Assembly: GCA_035048815.1 (NCBI GenBank)
Contig: JAUCBN010000036.1
Location: 1,374,001-1,438,000, forward strand
DNA length: 64,000 nucleotides
Reading direction: 5' to 3'
Origin: Abelmoschus esculentus
Lineage: Eukaryota; Streptophyta; Magnoliopsida; Malvales; Malvaceae
The translations under genes and the position numbers were made by a program. The notes under the pieces were generated by a model. That model was not told the DNA's origin. It saw nothing but the letters and a program-made list of their open reading frames with translations, and did not search any database. Positions 23,863 through 36,395 of the stretch are shown here, in pieces; within the stretch, counting starts at the first letter, position 1; each line of letters opens with the position of its first letter.

Positions 23863-24944
23863 TTGTAAGGGTTTAAGCTGCAGTAGGGCTTTAGAGTTTA
23901 GGTGAGGGTTAAAACGCGAGAAGCTTTGGTTCTTTATTTCCTTAGTTTTTCGGTGCAACCAGAAAGGGGTTGGTCTAAATTAGCGTGGGCCTGCTCAGGC
24001 TTGTTTCGAGTTGGGCCTTGAATATTGGAGTTAGATTTTGATTTTTTTTTTAATATCATTTTAACATTTATTTTTTATAAACAGCCGTCTAACGTTTTAT
24101 TTTTTATAACGATCGATTCTTTTAATTACATGATATTAGATATTTATGTGATTTTTTTATTTTTAAGGTTTTATCCTGATTAATTCAGATTGATTTATGT
24201 CGCACATTTAATTTGGTCGAGAAATCTTCTCATAAAAATTTCTACATATATAATATTTCGAACTTAAAATTTAATTAACCATAATAAAATTATTTATCTT
24301 TAGATCAATTTTTGTTGATTCACATAATACTTTATTGATGTAATATTAACATTTTAAAAAAGATAACACTCTGCACGATTATCTAACCTTAATGATTAAA
24401 AAAATAATTATTTTCAGTATCATCTATTTAAAACTAAAAATAGTTTAGACATTAAAAATGACTTATTTAAAACTAAAAATAGTTTAGACATTAAAAATGA
24501 CCTATAAATATAGTTTAAGCAATTATTTAGATATTAAGAAAAAAATAATTATCGAGAGAAAGAAATAAAATTGAAGTTTAAAATTATAGGGAATGACTAA
24601 ATGAGCCCAAGTCGGGTGGTTAGACCTTTCAACCACTAGGTTAAGCTAATAACTTTTCTATAAAAAAATTATTTAAAAAATTTATTCACGTTGTTTACGT
24701 TTTTTTTTTCTATTATTTTAATTTTATATATGTATTTTTCATATAGAATATATATTTTTTCTAAAAATCCAGATGTCTCTCCAGTGATAAATTGAGAATA
24801 AGAAATTCAAAATTTTAGCTTTGAAAACTGATAAACAACTGGTAGATTTCTTTCTGTTTTTCATTCAACCCAAAAATTTTCACTTCAATTTTCCATCTTT
24901 CCAAACATCACTTCATTTTAGTTTGCAATATTGGACTGAATCAC
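23863..24944. other. AT-rich spacer with a 39-bp tandem duplication
   Basis: Includes the PPR promoter. At about 24425-24502 a 39-bp unit ('tatttaaaactaaaaatag...') occurs twice in tandem almost exactly. No gene recognised. Confidence 0.45.
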
Positions 24945-25536
24945 TCATCTCTGGAATTGGAACCCCATCTCCTTCCTAAGCCTCCAAACATTTTCTGCAT
25001 TTAACACCCAGATTTAGACGATTTAACAGCACAAACCAAAGCAAACAGTCCAAATCGTAAAAGATCTAGATCTCTACCCAGAGAAAACAAACTTTACCTT
25101 GATGCTTGCAAACAGGAGGATCTTCAAAGAGAGAGAGCGACAGTTGTTTACGAGCAACGCCGATATCGAAAAAAATAAGACCAGAAGAAGGATCAGTAAC
25201 GGTGATGCCTTTAACATTGAACCAGACAAACAGTTCTTCCTGACATAGACCTTCGACTCCTACAAGTCCACCGTAGCTAAGGTTAGCCGTCACCACACGG
25301 TCGAAGTGAACCCTCCCATCGAACGTAGCCATGCACGGGCTTTCCAGGTGAACCACCAAGAGACCATCGGAATCGTTGAACTTATAGGATTTGACAGTGT
25401 CTGGGAAAAGACCAACAGGCAAGCCTTGACTACGAAGGAGATCGTGTATGGAAGAGGTAGCCAAGAGAGGGAGAAGAAGAAGAAGCAGAGCACAGAACAA
25501 AGATATGGGTGTCAGACTTTTCAGAGATACAGACAT
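24945..25536 (-). CDS. DUF538 family protein, secreted
   Basis: Signal peptide (MSVSLKSLTPISLFCALLLL, hydrophobic core to ATSS), then the DUF538 fold: HDLLRSQGLPVGLFPDTVKS, the Phe/Leu-rich beta strands, and the GVARKQLSLSLFEDPPVC end. If unspliced, the frame stops at 25066 (156 residues). A good donor CAAG|GTAAAG at 25098 and an acceptor GCAG at 24995 give a second exon, 24945-24994, that stays in phase and yields 162 residues ending with a basic helix and FQFQR. I favour the spliced form because the joint is in phase and a natural tail results. The molecular function of DUF538 is unknown; members are linked to stress. Confidence 0.78.
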
Positions 25537-27100
25537 TGTAGGGAGGATTCTTTGTAAAGACAGAAGCTAGGGAGATCTGAGGTGTTTTGTTCAGGTGTTT
25601 GAACTTTGAAGCTTTTAGTTTAAGGTTGTTTTTCTAGGGCTTCGATACAGGAAGATATGTCCCACTTCTAGCCTGGCAATTCTTTCTTTGTATTCTAAAT
25701 TTTTATAATATTCGATTTAAATTAATTAATCAATATTTAAAAAATTAAGGGTGTTTATGGGACTAAAACTTTGAACAACAGTTCATCTCGGACGGCTAAT
25801 GATGATACGAGACAGACAATAATTTCATACCCCCAGGCCAGGCGTGAAAATTACGAGGTTTGAGAACGACAGGTTTCCTGGACGGTTTGGTTAGACCTGC
25901 CATGCTCATTACTTTTTAATTTGTTGATTACGTTATCTTAATCACTTGTCCTAGATTTATGTAAGTCTAAAACATTATTAAAAACTTGTTAGAAAAAGAA
26001 ATGAAAACAGGTCGATAATGTTTGGATTAAGGTATCTAATTAATGGGTTTGCCACATTTTAAATAAACAAAATCATTTGGCAATGGCATAAGCAAGAACC
26101 ACTTTTCCTTCTCTTCACAACTTTTGGATGCCTTATAATGATAAACAGTTGCCATTGGACTCTCTGGTGCTTTATTTTTTTGACCCAACACCAGCTTGCT
26201 TTTGGTTGGTCATGACATTGTTTTCGGTTCAAACCGTACAACTTTAAATATTCTATTTTCATCGTAAAATTATTAATATAGATTATCCATACATATTAAT
26301 AAAATTATTAATTATTATACAAATATTAGTATATATTATGTTATAATTTATATAATAAGCGGTAAGCAAAATTTAAATTTCTAAAATTAATTTATACTAA
26401 ATTAAAAATTAAAGAAAATAAAATTGTTTAAAAGTTCAAAATTAATATAAAATAATTAAAATTTAAATGATAATATTTTAATAAGTTATAATGATTATAA
26501 ATAATATTTATCCTAAAATATATTTTTAATTATTAGATATTAATTTTTTAATCATTATATTATAAATATGGGTGATCCAATCTATAATTTTAAAAATTAT
26601 AATTATTTTCTTAACTCTTAAAGTTAAATAATTCGTGTAAATAATAATAATTTAAAGATGTGTAACGTACTTATATCATTTATATAAATTGGCATTATAT
26701 ATCGTTCTGGATATATTTCATGGGAGATGTTCTTTACCTTACTAAAATATTTCTAGCTAGGACCCTATGTGGATCCAACAGTTTTAGGGGCCTGGCCCTG
26801 CCACCCCAGAGCCGCCTTGGTTTCACCCCTCCTAATTATGGCACCGATTGCAGTAGCTTAGGTTTGTGAAATGGCTATACAAGGAAACGTGGCAGCCTAC
26901 TGAGAAGTTGTGCATGCATCATCATGCCACAATGAAACGTGGCTAAGTAGGAAGTTTCCAGCAGCTTGAACCCAATCCAGAAAGATTATGCTTTTAATTC
27001 TAGCAGAATCGGAGGACACAACAGAGACAAGTAACTGTAACTGCCGACTTCAGACATTCTGCTCATTGCCAAAATTACCAAGGAAACAACAGAGAAAAAC
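25537..27100. other. Spacer between divergent DUF538 and unknown-protein genes
   Basis: About 26240-26700 is very AT-rich. No gene or clear transposon ends recognised. The promoters of both flanking genes lie here. Confidence 0.4.
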
Positions 27101-28335
27101 ATGGGACATGGCCAAGAACACAAGACCAGAGATGACGCCCAAGTGGAGATTCAGGTCTTTTCTTTTACCATAATCGTTTCCTCCCCACATTTATAATAGC
27201 TAATTTGATTTGTCCTGTGACGAAATCCAGGAGAAAGGAGAAATATTCTTCTTCTATAGGCCGAAAGTGAACAAGGAGGAAGTTCACAGCGTGGACGATG
27301 TGCAACGGTTGTACATCGTATTGCGACCGGAGTCTGGTGAGAGAGCAGTCGAAGAGAAGCAAGACCCTCACTCTGGCAAGGAGGGTGCCAAGTCAGAATC
27401 AGAGGAAGAACCTCAAACTGGCTCGGCCACGAAACAAAATGAAGGCGGGCAGGGGAGTCAGGTGAGATAAAGAGAAGGAACATCATTTCCTTAAACATAA
27501 ACATTGCTTGTTTACTCGAAAACAACCTTATAATCACTTTGTAGAAAGTAAACATCGAGGAGGAGCCATTGCTACGGTTCATTGTCATGGGGAGGAAGAA
27601 ACTTCCAGATCCAAGCAAGAAGTCCCAATCTTTCTGGGGTTTTGTTGAGTTAGTGACTACAAAGATAGAACATGTGAAAGATGCTCTAAAAGGAGGTATT
27701 GCGGTTTGCTTACACCGGAAAGCAGGGAATTAAATTGTGGTTGCGGATATAACCATTATTCCTTGCCTTTTTATATGCAACATGCTTATGCTTTGAAACC
27801 TGATGTTTTTGCAGAGGAATACGATACATCAACGAGAGGTCACCGACATATTTCACCTGCAAGAGCAGTGGGAGAAGGTGTTTACCGTTTGCTGAGGCAC
27901 AATCCGAAGAAGAACAAAATGCACACTCATTTGATATACAAACTTGAATTTCCACAACCGAAGGAAGATGAAGAGAATGAGCCCCAAGAATCACTCAACA
28001 TCGAGCCTGAAGGCTCGTTCTTGATACAAATAAAGAACCCATCGAAAGCTAGCACTTCAGAGTTCAGGGGAGTTGTTAACAAACGCAAGGCAGCCTTCCC
28101 TGCTCACCTGCAAGGCCAGTTGGGGAAAAACAGGTACCATCCGGCAGATCCACCTGACTTTTTGAACTACGAAGGATGCGAACTGTTACTTATTTCTGCA
28201 TCCGATGATATCAACGAAGAACTGGGTTTGGAGTTGGAAACTGAAGGGGAAGCAGACCCTTCTTGCTCGGATTTGGTGAGGACTTTTGGTGACACTGCAT
28301 CCACCACCCCTCTCTTCAAGGGAATCTGGGCTTGA
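27101..28335 (+). CDS. Conserved plant protein of unknown function
   Basis: I do not recognise a named domain. Four exons fit GT-AG borders and phases: 27101-27154, 27231-27461, 27545-27695, 27815-28335; 957 nt, 318 residues. Start MGHGQEHKTRDDAQVEIQ. Next come a beta-rich part (FFFYRPKVNKEEVHSVDDVQ, LYIVLRPESGERA), an acidic low-complexity stretch, and a well ordered C-terminal half with RFIVMGRKKLPDP, EEYDTSTRGHRHISPARAVG, YKLEFP, the segment SEFRGVVNKRKAAFPAHLQG, and an acidic tail. No signal peptide, membrane helix or known catalytic motif is seen, so it is probably a soluble nuclear or cytosolic protein. Exon 1 is short, so its start is the least certain part. Confidence 0.82.
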
Positions 28336-28966
28336 ATGATGCATAACAATGGCGTTTTGTTTTCTTTGTTACTGATGTATCCTACTATGAAATGTTACGG
28401 TTGGCATGTTAAGGCCGTGTTAGGGCATAGGGTCCTTTGGTTTGTAAGTGGGGTAGGTACCATATGTAGTATATATAAATGAAGTGTCATAAGTTTATTA
28501 TTGTATTTTTAAAATATATTTTTACATATGTTATTCTCATCCTCATCTTTGATGACAATACCTAATAATGTAGTATAAAATTCAATGGTGTTAGAATGGG
28601 CTATTCTAGTTTCAGATTTGGTTAATTCAAACACAGCCAACATTGTGGAATTAGCTATCTATGCTTCCACAACAGATAATCATAAATCATTCTGCACAAC
28701 ATCACATTCCATGTTTAAACAACGGTCCAATCTAAACTGTTTATCTTTATTGTGTCTGTAATGGTGGAAGAGTTGACTCCAAAAGTCAAACTTTTATATC
28801 CGACGGGTGTTTTAAAGGTTTTTTGACTGACTTCATTTTGTTTTGAAGTAAACTGAGTTCATCATTTTAACAAAAATGCTGGAGAGATCGACCATATTTT
28901 AACATCTCCAGCAAGTAATGGATTTGGGGATCCTATACTGATCCCTAATCATAGACTGAACCAGTC
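28336..28966. other. Spacer and promoter of SRK A
   Basis: 3' UTR of the unknown-protein gene, then the promoter of the S-receptor-like kinase at 28967. No repeat recognised. Confidence 0.4.
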
Positions 28967-31966
28967 ATGGATTCTGTTCAATGGATTATCAGGCTACTAC
29001 TTATTTTCTTTCTTTTTAAATTCTCCATTTCAACTGACACAATAACGCCAAATCACTTCATCCAAGATAACAACGATGATGTCGTAGTGTCAAGTGGCAA
29101 GACTTTTGCACTGGGATTTTTCAGCCCTGGAAGTTCCAGGAACCGATATGTTGGCATATGCTATTATCAGATTCCAGGGAAGACGGTTGTTTGGGTGGCC
29201 AACAGAGATAATCCCATTAAAGATACCTCGGGGATTCTCAGAATCGACAGTGGAGGAAATCTTGCTTTGTTCCAGACAAACCAAACACTCCCTGTCTGGT
29301 CTACTAACATCTCGATCACAGGTACTAGCAACTCTTTTGCTCAAATTTTAGATTCGGGAAATCTTGTTTTGTTTCGAAATGATACAAGAAAAAAGATACT
29401 TTGGCAGAGTTCTGGTTACCCTACAAATACATGGTTTTCATTTATTAAACTTGGGTTGAGCGTCAGAACCGGTCTGAACCGAGTATTTACCTCCTGGAAG
29501 TCCCCAGATGACCCAGGGTCTGGAAACTATTCCTTAAGGATGAACACGAGCGGGCTTCCTCAAATGATTCTGTACAAGGGTTCAGCTCCACGGTGGCGAA
29601 GCGGGCCTTGGACCGGGATAAGATGGAGTGGCATACCAGAAATGACAAATGATTTCATACAAGTTGTGAACAATGCCTCCATTATGTCAAGAGCCGTGAC
29701 GAACGAAACAGGAATTTTACAAGGGTTAATATGGAACAAAGAAGTGCAACGTTGGATTCTTTTTTATTCGACCCCAAAAGAGCAGTGTGATTTTTACGGG
29801 CATTGTGGGCCAAATGGTTACTGCAACCCTGATCTCGCGGATGGTTTTGAGTGTAAATGTTTCCCAGGATTTGAACCCAAATCACCGGAAGCATGGTCTG
29901 TAAGAGATGGGACAGGAGGATGTGTGCAGAAGCGTGGTATCTCCATGTGTGGAAATGGAGAAGGGTTCATCAAGGTTCCACATGTGAAGGTACCTGACAC
30001 TTCGATGGCACATGTAGACATGAGTATGGGGTTGAAGCAATGCAAGGACAGGTGCTTGAGAACTTGTTCATGCATGGCTTATGCTAGTGCAAACTCTGAG
30101 ACCAACGGAGGGACTGGCTGCTTGACATGGCACCGAGATTTGGTGGATGCCAGGATATATGCCCATACCGGACAAGATCTGTACATACGAGTGGATGCTA
30201 ATGAGTTAGGTACTTGTCCAGGTCCTACATTCAATTCTTATTTGCCAAATTCTCTTTACCATTTCTTCCACGCTTGTCTTAGGATTAATTGGTTTCTTCA
30301 TTTTGATAGCACTGTATACAAAGAAAGGTCTACTTCAAAAGAAGGGAGTACTTGCAGCTGTCATAGTTTCCTCTGCTTTAGTGATTCTCATTCTTGTCAC
30401 ATTCTTGTGTTGCTGGTTACAAAGGCAAAGAAGAGGTACGTAACATTAATAATGAACTTATTTAGTTATTCACGTTTTAATCATTGAAAAATAAGATATT
30501 TGCAACTAAATTTGCTTAATAGCTGGGATATTGTGTATGATTACTGATAACAGAAAGAACGAGAAAAGGCGAAAACATCATTAGCTTTACCACATTTGAA
30601 GACTCTTTAGGTGAAAAGGATATTGATGGTAGCACAAGAAATGGAGATTTACCATACTTTGATTTGAGCACCATAGCTGCTGCCACTAACGATTTCTCTT
30701 CAGATAACAAACTTGGACAAGGTGGCTTTGGCCCTGTGTACAAGGTTGCTTTTCCCTTAACAACTATTTATGCATATGTCGACATGCGATAGAATTCCAT
30801 TCATTAGACTAAATTTGTTTGTTTGCAGGGTGTTCTCTTAAATGGAAAAGAAGTAGCAGTGAAAAGACTATCAAAGCACTCGGGGCAGGGGGTAGAGGAG
30901 TTTAAGAATGAAATTGTGCTGATTGCTAAACTTCAGCACAGGAATCTCGTACGAATGCTAGGATGTTGCATTGAGGGTGAAGAGAAGATGTTAATCTATG
31001 AGTTCTTGCCAAATAAAAGCCTAGACTCTGTCATTTTCGGTATGTCTTCTGTTGAGTTGTTGAATACACATGCCAAATACTACATTTTAAAGTTATGATA
31101 TGATTAATCCTTTTGACAACTGATTTTGGATATAGATAAATCAAAAAGATCATTGTTGGATTGGAAAAAGCGTTTCGAAATTGTATGTGGTATTGCTCGA
31201 GGAATGTTGTATCTTCACCAAGATTCCAGATTAAGAGTCATTCATAGAGATTTGAAGGCAAGCAATGTATTATTAGATGCCACAATGAATCCGAAAATCT
31301 CAGATTTTGGCATGGCCAGAATATTTAGAGGAGACCAAATTGAAGGCGATACTAAACATGTAGTTGGAACATAGTAAGCACCATGTGTAAAATGTTTGGA
31401 GACTTCTGCTACAGATTTCAAATGAGTTCTAATAATTTCATTTTGTTGTGTGTATTTAGCGGTTACATGTCACCGGAGTATGCAATGCATGGCCACTTCT
31501 CAATGAAATCCGATGTTTACAGCTTCGGAATCCTACTGTTAGAGATCATCACCGGAAAAAAGAACAACAGATATGTTCCTAATAGTCCGTGTTTGAATCT
31601 AGTTGGACATGTAAGTAACAAACTCTGTGAAGAATTAAATCAAAATTTCCCTTTCAAATGGTGATTTTCATCAAAGTTGTTTTAGGTATGGGAGTAGGCA
31701 AATCCGTGCAGGCAGTTGATTCGGCATTAGATGATTCATCTCCTGCTGATGAAATTCTGAAATGCATCCAAATTGGGCTACTGTGCGTTCAAGAACATGC
31801 AACAGATCGACCAATGATGTCTGCAGTTGTTTTTATGTTGAGTAATGAAACTACACTTCCATTACCAAAACAACCTGCATTTCTAGTGCAGGAGATTAAC
31901 AAAGGCATTAGTGAAGGAACCAATTCTGTAAATGGTGTAACTGTTACTATGATTCAAGCTCGCTAG
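28967..31966 (+). CDS. G-type lectin S-receptor-like kinase A, last exon damaged
   Basis: Membrane Ser/Thr kinase of the SD1 type. Exons: 28967-30209 (signal peptide, B-lectin FALGFFSPGSSRNRYVG, S-locus glycoprotein domain, EGF-like CDFYGHCGPNGYC, PAN CLRTCSCMAYA), 30310-30435 (membrane helix), 30554-30744 (P-loop), 30829-31039 (VAVKRL), 31136-31373 (HRDLKASN, DFGMAR), 31460-31610 (MSPEYA), last exon from about 31686. With the normal acceptor at 31685 the last exon reads VWE then TAG, because about 10 bases are missing relative to copies C and D. A cryptic acceptor GTGCAG at 31711 restores the frame (31712-31966, 804 residues) but removes about a dozen residues before the AVDSAL helix. It may be a weakened allele or an early pseudogene. 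Confidence 0.85.
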
Positions 31967-32039
31967 ATACATAAGATACTGCTTCATGATTCATGGTCAA
32001 ACGTAAGTCATATCTAGTAAGCATTTCTTCTAAAATGTT

Positions 32040-32330
32040 TGGAGACAACTTCTTCCACAGGTTTCAAACAAGTTCTTACTCTTTCTTTTTGTTGTATGAT
32101 TTTAGTGGTTATATGTCCCCAGAGTATGCAATCCAGGGACATTTCTCAAGGAAATCGGATGTTTATTGATTCAGAATCCTAATGCTAGAGAAATGTCCCT
32201 GGATTGCATACTCTGGGGACATATAACCACTAAAATCCACTGGATTTTCTGCTCTCATCAGTCTCATTTTCTCAAGGAAATATTAGGATTGCATACTCTG
32301 GGGACATATAACCACTAAAATCCTACTGTA
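32040..32330. pseudogene. SRK exon relic folded into a perfect hairpin
   Basis: The plus strand carries a copy of the SRK exon that encodes GYMSPEYA.QGHFS, preceded by the intron-like lead seen at 31390-31459. The block 32098-32147 is repeated as an exact 50-bp inverse at 32188-32237, with a 40-bp loop. A third, shorter inverse copy sits at about 32287-32324. Between them lies a piece resembling the third SRK exon ('ctgctctcatcagtctcat'). No open frame survives. Confidence 0.85.
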
Positions 32331-32339
32331 ATCTACTTC

Positions 32340-33316
32340 TATGTGCTTATAATTTCACAAAGTGGCTTTCCTTTTCATGGCTTCTAATATTTATAGATAA
32401 AAAAGTTGGGACTAATAAGAGTAAGAAAATATGACCAAGAAAAAAATTTAACCATCAATAATATTATTAAAATATTATAAATTTAAAAATTTCTTAAAAC
32501 GAGTCGTAATTATAATATTTATACATAAAAAAATTTGATAAAAAAATAAACAGAAGAATATTATTTATTATAAGCATAAAAACTAGTATTAAACATTTGA
32601 TATTTGTCTCGGTCCTACGAGGTATCTACTGGGTATCGGATTCAGAAAATCAAGATCCATTCTCGTTTTCAACTATGACCAAAACCTAAATTTTGGATTA
32701 GTTCTAGTCCCAACAAAAACAATGCTAGATAAAAATCTACCAAGTATAACCGGGTCCGGAACCAAAAGTGAAATCAGGATTGGGACTAAGTAATCACGTT
32801 TTCTGTACACCCCTAATATTAAGTACATCTTAAGATATAAAATTTATCTTATATTTTTATATTTTTATCGTATATACTCTATAACTTTAAAAAATATTTT
32901 TTTTTCTCGTTTCAATACTTACATCTTTATTATCTGTATCAATTCAATATAGATTACTAAAATGGTTGTTTTGGTGCAAGAAATCATAGTCTTAGACGAC
33001 TAATCTTGACTTTTTTTAATCTCTAATCAACGTCAAGAGTAGATTTGTAACAATTACTGGGTTGGAATCATACCCACTCTACCTAATATTCAATCATCAC
33101 TTTAAATGCCTATCACTTTCAAATCATTTTTTTTAATTTCCAGTTAATGGAAATATTTATAGACTGAAATTAAATGATTTGAGTGATGAAAAAGAGGTGG
33201 TTTAGTCTTAAATGGGGGACCTATTAACAAGGCATGTATAGCCGATTCTAGTTTTGGTAATAATAAGAAACAGAAATGACAATGGTTGGAGTTTGGCTAT
33301 GAAGCACGCACTATGT
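32340..33316. other. AT-rich spacer between SRK A and SRK B
   Basis: About 32610-32820 has a degenerate 'accgggtccggaacc' composition ending 'tgtacacccctaat', of the same style as 20300-20690 and 59587-60180. Otherwise no gene. Confidence 0.4.
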
Positions 33317-36300
33317 CTAGCGACCTTGAAGCATTGTGATCGACACAAGATTTACAGACTTAGCTCCTTCACTACTCGGAATCTCGTCGACGGTATGAGT
33401 TCTCTTTTCTATGAATGCAGGTTGTTCCGGTGACGGTAGAGTTGCTTCGCTGCTCAACATAGAAACAACTGCAGACATTGTTGGTCTGTGTGTTGCATGT
33501 TCTTGGACACACAACAGACCAATTTGAATGCATTTCAACATGTCTTCAGTAGAATATGAATCACCTAATGTAGAATCGACGACTTCCATGGATTTGCCTT
33601 CTTTCCACAAATCCCAAACCTGAAAACAATGTTTGGAGAATAATTTGAATGGAAGATTTGGATTTAATTGGTCACAGTTGATAGAATTGTTCCAGAAACA
33701 TGGTTACTTACATGTCCGACCAGATTCAAAGACATGTCATCAGGAAAGTAGCTGCTAATCTTTTTTCCAGTGATGATCTCTAACAGCAGGACGCCGGAGC
33801 TAGAAACATCGGATTTCATCGAGAAGTGTCCTTGCATTGCATATTCCGGCGACTTGAAACCACTAGACACATGCAATAGAAAGGAAGGGGTTAGAACCTG
33901 TTCGAAACATACATTTAATTTCAATGAAATGCTTACTATGTTCCAACTACACGTTTCATATCGCCTTCAATTTGATCTCCTCTGAATATTCTAGCCATGC
34001 CGAAATCTGAAATTTTGGGATTCATTGTTGCATCCAACAAGACATTGCTTGCTTTCAGATCTCTATGAATGACTGTTAGCCTGGAATCTTGGTGAAGATA
34101 CAACATTCCTCGAGCAATCCCACATATAATTTCGAAACAATATTTCCAATCCAACGATGATCTTTTTGTTTCATCTGTATCCAAAATCATTTCTCGAACG
34201 GATAAATCATTTCATAACTTAAAAAAGTTGTATTCAGCATGAGTATTCGACAATTCGAAAGAAAATATACCGAAAATGATTGAGTCTAAGCTTTTATTTG
34301 GCAAGAACTCATAGATTAACATCTTCTCATCACCCTCAACACAACATCCCAGCATTCTTACCAGATTCCTGTGCTGAAGTTTAGCAATTAGCAGAATTTC
34401 ATTCTTAAACTCCTCTACTCCCTGCCCTGAGTTCTTTGATAGTCTTTTCACAGCTATTTCTTTTCCATTTACAAGCACACCCTGCAAATATGAAAGAAAT
34501 TTCCTTCAATGAATGGTCCAGTAGGAAATCTATGTACATAAATAGTTATTAAAAGAAAAGCAACCTTGTAAACAGGGCCAAAGCCACCTTGTCCAAGTTT
34601 GTTATCTGAAGAGAAATTATTAGTGGCAGCGGCTATGGTGCTCAAATCAAAGAATGGTAAATCCCCATTTCTTCTGCTCTCATCAGTCTCATTTTCTCCT
34701 AAAGAATCCTCGAAATACAAGGGTGACCTCGTGATAGAGCACAAGATGTTTTTGTTTTTTTCTTGTTCTTGCTTCTGTCAGTCAAACACAATTATGATTA
34801 TTAAGCCAATTGTTAATCCTTACATGATCTGTAATCAATTTTGTCGCAGTGATTAAAACGTGGAGAAAAGTTGTTGTACGTACCTCTTCTTTGCCTTAGT
34901 ACCAAGCAACGCAAGAGGGCAGCAAGAATCAGAAACACTATAGCAGAAGAAACTATGATAACTGCAAGCACTCCCGTCTTCTGAAGTAGATCTTTCTTTG
35001 TATACCGAGCTATCAAGATGGAGATATGGTTAGTATTTATATGGAGTATCTGTTTTTAAGGATTCGTAGATATATAATTTATAGCTGGTGCGAATATGAC
35101 ACGTACCTAACTCGTGTATATCGACTCGGATGTATAAATCTTGTCCTGTCTCGATGTATGCCCTCGCATCCACCAGATCTCCGTGCCATGTCAAGCAACC
35201 AACCCCTCCGTTGGTATCAGAGTTTGCACTAGCATAAGCCATGCACGAACAATTTCTCAATCACTTTTCTGCGCATTGCTTCAATCCTATACTCATGTCT
35301 ACAGATGCCGGCACCCTCGAAGTGTCTGGCACCTTCGCATGTGGAAACTTGATGAACCCTTCTCCATTCCCACACAAGGAGACATTGCGCTTTCTCACGC
35401 ATCCTGCTGTTCCATCTCTTACAGACCATGCGTCGTGTGATTTTGGTTCGAATCCTGGGAAACATGTGCACTCGAAATCACCTAGATAAGGGTTACAGTA
35501 ACCATTTGATCCACAATGCCCGTACAAATCGCACCGTTCCTTTGGAAACGTTAAAGAAATTCAACGTCGAGCTTCGTTGCTCCAGATTATTCTTTGTACA
35601 ACTCCAGTTTCATTAATTACCGCTCTTTCTATGAAGGAGGCGTTTCTTACATCAGACGAGAACGATACTTCATCATCAGTGTCGACAAACGAATCACGAA
35701 ATAAGAAGTTCTGTGTCATTTCAGGTACACCATTCCAATTTTTCCCGGTCCATGTGCCACTTCGCCACACAGGAACCGAACCCTTGTACAAAACCATTTG
35801 AGGAGACACGCCAGGGTTCATCCTGAAGGAATAGTTTCCTACACCTGGATCATCTGCAGACTTCCAGGACGTGTATGATTGGTTCAGACCAGTTCTCAAA
35901 TTGAACCCAATTTTCATAAACGAAAGCCAAGTATTTGTAGGATGACTAAAACTCTGCCATAGTACCGCCTTTCTGGTACCATTCTGAAGCAAAACAAGAT
36001 TTCCCGAATCTAAAATTTGAACAAAAGAATTCCCAGTGCCTGCAATGGAGATGTTTGTGGACCAGACAGGAACAGTTTGGTTCTTCTGGAACAAGGCAAG
36101 ATTTTCCTTGACCATCGATTCTTAGGACACCCGAGTTATCTTTAATGGGATTGTCTCTGTTGGCCACCCAAACAACCGTCTTCCCCGGAATCCGATAATA
36201 CCAGATACCAACATATCGATTCCTGGAACTACCAGGACTGAAAAATCCCAGTGCAAATATGTTCCCACCAGACACAATAACATCCTCGTTGTTATCTTGT

Positions 36301-36395
36301 ATGAAGTGATGTGGTGTTATTGTGTCAGCTGAAATGGATAAGTGGGAAAGAAATGAAATAAGGAGTATTCTGATAAAGCATTTAACAGAATCCAT
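33317..36395 (-). pseudogene. G-type lectin S-receptor-like kinase B, pseudogene
   Basis: All seven SRK exons are traceable: about 35107-36395, 34886-35011, 34565-34755, about 34272-34481, about 33937-34174, about 33714-33864, and 33317-33620. Exon 1 carries an extra base in the run at about 36101-36107, shifting the frame after the B-lectin core. It also has two nonsense codons, TGA at 35561-35563 (where C and D have Trp) and TGA at 35261-35263 (where the PAN Cys of EKCLRNC should be). Exon 3 is rearranged near 34715-34735 and stays in frame only if a shifted acceptor is used. The C-lobe exon reads GFKSPEYAMQ and DVSSSG instead of DVYSFG. Kinase exons 4 and 5 look intact (IAVKRL, HRDLKASN, DFGMAR). 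Confidence 0.9.

Noticed and set aside
34700..34745. Definite frameshift in SRK B exon 3
   Set aside because: A shifted acceptor (GCAAG|AACAAG) would restore the frame, so this is not counted as a sure lesion.
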